From assembly GCA_026874595.1 (NCBI GenBank), contig CM049315.1:62989389-63053388 (forward strand): DNA of 64,000 nucleotides, given 5' to 3'. The notes below the pieces were generated by a model, which ran no database searches, was not told the DNA's origin, and saw nothing but the letters and a program-made list of their open reading frames with translations. A program made the position numbers and the translations under genes. This stretch comes from Sipunculus nudus. Taxonomy: Eukaryota > Annelida > Sipuncula > Golfingiida > Sipunculidae. Positions 59,124 through 64,000 of the stretch are shown here, piece after piece; position 1 is the first letter of the stretch, and the number at the start of each line of letters is the position of its first letter.

Positions 59124-61750
59124 GATTAAAATTGCAAAAGAAGCAATTCAGAAGCTCCATTCGGCCATTAAGAACCGGGTACAAACATCGATCTCGCCGA
59201 AATCAGCTAGGTTTTTCCCTAATTCATAATCGTGTGTTGTGCAAAAATTGCAGATTTAAATTGCAAAAGAAGCAATTCAGAAACTTTATTAGGCCGTTTA
59301 GAATCAGATACAAACGTCTTTTACGCCGATATCAGCTCGGTTTTTGCGTAATACAAGACCGTGTTTTGTGCAAAGATGACCGATTTAAACTGCCAAGGAA
59401 GCCTTTTAGAAGCTTCATCAGGCCATCAAAAACCAGTTAGTAACGTCGTTTTTGCTGAAATCAGCTCGATTTTTTGTGTAATACAAAATCGTGTGTTGTG
59501 CAAAGATGACCGATTTAAACTGCTAAAGAAGCGTTTTAGAAGCTTCATCAGGCCATTAAGAACCAGTTAGAAACGTCTTTTTACGCCGAAATCAGCTCTT
59601 TTTTTCGTAATACATGATCGTGATTTGTGCAGAAACGGCTGATTTAAACTGCGATAGAAGCGTTTTAATAGCTTCATTAGGCCATTTAGAAATTGTTAAA
59701 AACGTCGCTTTTGCTGAAATCAGATCGGTTTTCGCTTAGTACAAGATCGTGTTGTGCAAAAGAGAAGATTAAAATTGCAAAAGAAGCAATTCAGAAGCTC
59801 CATTAGGCCATTTAGAACCGGGTACAAACATCGATCTCGCCGAAATCAGCTAGGTTTTTGGCTAATTCAAGAACGTGTGTTGTGCAAAAATTACAGATTT
59901 GAATTGCAAAAGAAGCAATTCAGAAGCTTCATTAGGCCGTTTAGAATCAGATACAAACGTCTTTTACGACGAAATCAGCTCGGTTTTTTCGTAATACAAG
60001 ATCGTGATTTCTGCAGAAACGGCTAATATAAACTGCGATAGAAGCGTTTAAATAGCTTCATTATGCCATTTAGAAATTGTTAAAAACGTCGCTTTTGCTG
60101 AAATCAGATCGGTTTTCGCTTAGTACAAGATCGTGTTGTGCAAAAGAGAAGATTAAAATTGCAAAAGAAGCAATTCAGAAGCTCCATTAGGCCATTTAGA
60201 ACCGGGTACAAACATCGATCTCGCCGAAATCAGCTAGGTTTTTTCCCTAATTCATAATCGTGTGTTGTGCAAAAATTGCAGATTTAAATTGCAAAAGAAG
60301 CAATTCAGAAACTTTATTAGGCCGTTTAGAATCAGATACAAAACGTCTTTTACGCCGATATCAGCTCGGTTTTTGCGTAATACAAGACCGTGTTTTGTGC
60401 AAAGATGACCGATTTAAACTGCCAAGGAAGCCTTTTAGAAGCTTCATCAGGCCATCAAAAACCAGTTAGTAACGTCGTTTTTGCTGAAATCAGCTCGATT
60501 TTTTGTGTAATACAAAATCGTGTGTTGTGCAAAGATGACCGATTTAAACTGCTAAAGAAGCGTTTTAGAAGCTTCATCAGGCCATTAAGAACCAGTTAGA
60601 AACGTCTTTTACGCCGAAATCAGCTCTTTTTTTCGTAATACATGATCGTGATTTGTGCAGAAACGGCTGATTAAACTGCGATAGAAGCGTTTTAATAGCT
60701 TCATTAGGCCATTTAGAAATTGTTAAAAACGTCGCTTTTGCTGAAATCAGATCGGTTTTCGCTTAGTACAAGATCGTGTTGTGCAAAAGAGAAGATTAAA
60801 ATTGCAAGTGTGGCAATTCAGAAGCTCCATTAGGCCATTTAGAACCGGGTACAAACATCGATCTCGCCGAAATCAGCTAGGTTTTTGGCTAATTCAAGAA
60901 CGTGTGTTGTGCAAAAATTACAGATTTGAATTGCAAAAGAAGCAATTCAGAAGCTTCATTAGGCCGTTTAGAATCAGATACAAACGTCTTTTACGACGAA
61001 ATCAGCTCGGTTTTTTCGTAATACAAGATCGTGATTTTCTGCAGAAACGGCTAATATAAACTGCGATAGAAGCGTTTAAATAGCGTCATTATGCCATTTA
61101 GAAATTGTTAAAAACGTCGCTTTTTGCTGAAATCAGATCGGTTTTCGCTTAGTACAAGATCGTGTTGTGCAAAAGAGAAGATTAAAATTGCAAAAGAAGC
61201 AATTCAGAAGCTCCATTAGGCCATTTAGAACCGGGTACAAACATCGATCTCGCCGAAATCAGCTAGGTTTTTCCCTAATTCATAATCGTGTGTTGTGCAA
61301 AAATTGCAGATTTAAATTGCAAAAGAAGCAATTCAGAAACTTTATTAGGCCGTTTAGAATCAGATACAAACGTCTTTTACGCCGATATCAGCTCGGTTTT
61401 TGCGTAATACAAGACCGTGTTTTGTGCAAAGATGACCGATTTAAACTGCCAAGGAAGCCTTTTAGAAGCTTCATCAGGCCATCAAAAACCAGTTAGTAAC
61501 GTCGTTTTTGCTGAAATCAGCTCGATTTTTTGTGTAATACAAAATCGTGTGTTGTGCAAAGATGACCGATTTAAACTGCTAAAGAAGCGTTTTAGAAGCT
61601 TCATCAGGCCATTAAGAACCAGTTAGAAACGTCTTTTAACGCCGAAATCAGCTCTTTTTTCGTAATACATGATCGTGATTTGTGCAGAAACGGCTGATTT
61701 AAACTGCGATAGAAGCGTTTTAATAGCTTCATTAGGCCATTTAGAAATTG
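59124..61750 (+). repeat. 1027-1029 bp higher-order repeat, about 2.5 copies
   Basis: Units begin at GATTAAAATTGC at 59124, 60151 and 61180 (eight monomers each); the third is incomplete and diverges near 61750. Shared markers include TTCATAATCGTG, ACGCCGATATCAGC and TTTTTTGTGTAATAC. Single-base length changes in homopolymers differ among the copies. Confidence 0.82.
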
Positions 61751-63620
61751 GTAAAAACGTCGCTCTTGCTGAAATCAGATCGGTTTTCGCGTAATACAAC
61801 ATCGTGTTGTGCAAAATAGAAGATTAAAATTGCAAAAGAAGCAATTCAGAAGCTCCATTAGGCCATTTAGAACCGGATACAAACATCCATCTCGCCGAAA
61901 TCAGCTAGGTTTTTGCCTAATTTAGGAACGTGTGTTGTGCAAAAATTACAGATTTCAATTGCAAAAGAAGCAATTCAGAAGCTTCATTAGGCCGTTTAGA
62001 ATCAGATACAAACGTCTTTTACGACGAAATCAGCTCGGTTTTTTCCTAATACAAGATCGTGATTTGTGCAGAAACGGCTAATATAAACTGCGATAGAAGC
62101 GTTTAAATAGCTTCATTAGGCCATTTAGAAATTGTTAAAAACGTCGCTCTTGCTGAAATCAGATCGGTTTTCGCGTAGTACAAGATCGTGTCTTGTGCAA
62201 TGATCACCGATTTAAACTGCGAAAGAAGCCTTTTAGAAGCTTCATCAGGCCATTAAGAACCAGTTAGAAACGTCGTTTTTGCTGAAATCAGCTCGATTTT
62301 TTTGCGTAATGCAAGATCGTGTTTGTGCAAATATTGCAGATTTAAATTGTAAAAGAATCAATTCAGGAGCTTTATTAGACCATTTAGATCCAGATACCAA
62401 CGTTTTTTTCGCCGAAATCAGCTCGTTTTTGCGTAATACAAGACCGTGTTTTGTGCAAAGATAACCGATTTAAACTGCCAAGGAAGCCTTTTAGAAGCAT
62501 CATCAGGCCATTAAGAACCAGTTAGCAACGTCGTTTTTGCTGAAATCAGCTCGATTTTTTGCGTAATACAAAATCGTGTGTTGTGCAAAGATGACCGATT
62601 TAAACTGCTTAAGAAGCGTTTTAGAAGCTTCATCAGGCCATTGAGAACCAGTTAGAAACGTCTTTTACGCCGAAATCAGCTCGTTTTTTTCGTAATACAA
62701 GATCGTGATTTGTGCAGAAACGGCTGATTTAAACTGCGATAGAAGCGTTTTAATAGCTTCATTAGGCCAGTTAGAAATTGGTAAAATCGTCGCTCTTGCT
62801 GAAATCAGATCGGTTTTTGCGTAATATAAGATCGTGTTTTGTGCAAAGATGACCGATTTAAACTGCTAAAGAAGCGTTTTAGAAGCTTCATCAGGCCACT
62901 AAGAACCAGTTAGAAACGTCTTTTACGCCGAAGTCAGCTCGTTTTTTTCGTAATACAAGATCGTGATTTGTGCAGAAACGGCTGATTTAAACTGCAATAG
63001 AAGCGTTTTAATAGCTTCATTAGGCCATTTAGAAATTGGTAAAAACGTCGCTCTTGCTGAAATCAGATCGGTTTTCGCGTAATACAACATCGTGTTGTGC
63101 AAAATAGAAGATTAAAATTGCAAAAGAAGCAATTCAGAAGCTCCATTAGGCCATTTAGAACCGGGTACAAACATCGATCTCGCCGAAATCAGATAGGTTT
63201 TTGGCTATTTCAGGAACGTGTGTTGTGCAAAAATTACAGATTTCAATTGCAAAAGAAGCAATTCAGAAGCTTCATTAGGCCGTTTAGAATCAGATACAAA
63301 CGTCTTTTACGACGAAATCAGCTCGGTTTTTTCCTAATACAAGACCGTGATTTGTGCAGAAACGGCTGATATAAACTGCGATAGAAGCGTTTAAATAGCT
63401 TCATTAGGCCATTTAGAAATTGTTAAAAACGTCGCTTTTGCTGAAATCAGATCGGTTTGCGCGTAGTACAAGATCGTGTTGTGCAAAATAGAAGATTAAA
63501 ATTGCAAAAGAAGCAATTCAGAAGCTCCATTAGGCCATTTAGAACCTGGTACAAACATCGATCTCGTCTAAATCAGATGGGTTTTTTGCCTAATTCATGA
63601 TCGTGTGTTGTGCAAAAATT
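61630..63620 (+). repeat. Module shared with 1.6-3.6 kb and 52.1-54.1 kb
   Basis: Matches the left end of the window at about 60011 bp offset. Contains CATCCATCTCG (about 61886), the type G sublineage with ATTAGACCATTTAGATCC and ACGCCGAAGTCAGC. Confidence 0.72.
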
Positions 63621-64000
63621 GCAGATTTAAATTGCAAAAGAAGCAATTCAGAAGCTTCATTAGGCCGTTTAGAACCAGATACAAACATCTTTTACGCCGA
63701 AATCAGCTCGGTTTTTGCGTAATACAAGATCGTGTTTTGTGCAAAGATGACCGATTTAAACTGCGAAAGAAGCGTTTTAAAAGCTTCATCAGGCCATTAA
63801 GAACCAGTTAGCAACGTCGTTTTTGCTGAAATCAGTTCGGTTTTTTTTTTTGCGTAATTCAAAATCGTCTGTTGTGCAAAGATGACCGATTTAAACTGCT
63901 AAGGAAGCGTTTTAGAAAGTTCATCAGGCCATCAAAAACCAGTTAGTAACGTCGTTTTTGCTGAAATCAGCTCGATTTTTTTGCGTAATACAAAATCGTG

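Larger units (their letters stand above)
31946..64000 (+). repeat. Satellite array block III
   Basis: About 250 further head-to-tail monomers running to the end of the window, which cuts a monomer. This block contains the clearest large tandem higher-order repeats (2588, 4384, 1414/1550 and about 1028 bp units) and re-uses modules seen in the first 5 kb of the window. No non-satellite insertion was seen here. Confidence 0.97.

Overview
This window is a long eukaryotic satellite-DNA array with two copies of one transposon-like insertion. I find no protein-coding gene, rRNA, tRNA or CRISPR array. About 59.8 kb of the 64 kb is a head-to-tail array of an AT-rich monomer, mostly 129 bp long (126 and 128 bp variants), roughly 465 copies, all in one orientation. 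Phased arbitrarily, a monomer starts GATTTAAA(C/T)TGC. It then carries a CATTAGGCC/CATCAGGCC core, GAAATCAGCTCG, a T-tract of variable length and a GATCGTG..TGTGCAAA tail. The many short open frames (Arg/Lys-rich, 43-residue periodicity) are by-products of a monomer length divisible by three. The species cannot be named from this sequence. Satellite organisation and a foldback-type transposon point to a eukaryotic heterochromatic, possibly pericentromeric, region.

Layout: satellite block I (1-17444); foldback-like element copy 1 (17445-19528, 2084 bp); satellite block II (19529-29861); element copy 2 (29862-31945, 2084 bp); satellite block III (31946-64000). Each element has about 177-bp GC-rich terminal inverted repeats built from 15-16 bp tandem units (consensus AGAGACACTCGGCCCC) around an AT-rich interior without a convincing gene. 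Each is flanked by an 11-bp duplication of satellite sequence, CGTTTTAGAAG. Both sit at the same position in the same monomer context, so they represent one insertion later copied by a satellite duplication of about 5.6 kb (15.6-21.2 kb copied to 28.0-33.6 kb). A paralogous empty site is preserved at 35178-35188.

The array is a mosaic of higher-order repeats at many scales: a 258-bp dimer, a 384-bp trimer (129+129+126), about 1028 bp, 1414/1550 bp, 1781 bp, 2066 bp, 2588 bp and 4384 bp units, and block copies displaced by 11.5-13.3, 40-45, 50.5 and 60 kb. Several duplication edges fall inside chimeric monomers, recording individual unequal exchanges. The clearest pair (21192-21317 and 39293-39421) are reciprocal hybrids joined at the same CAATTCAG tract. 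No classic CENP-B box was seen. All identities were judged by eye and coordinates of duplication edges are approximate.
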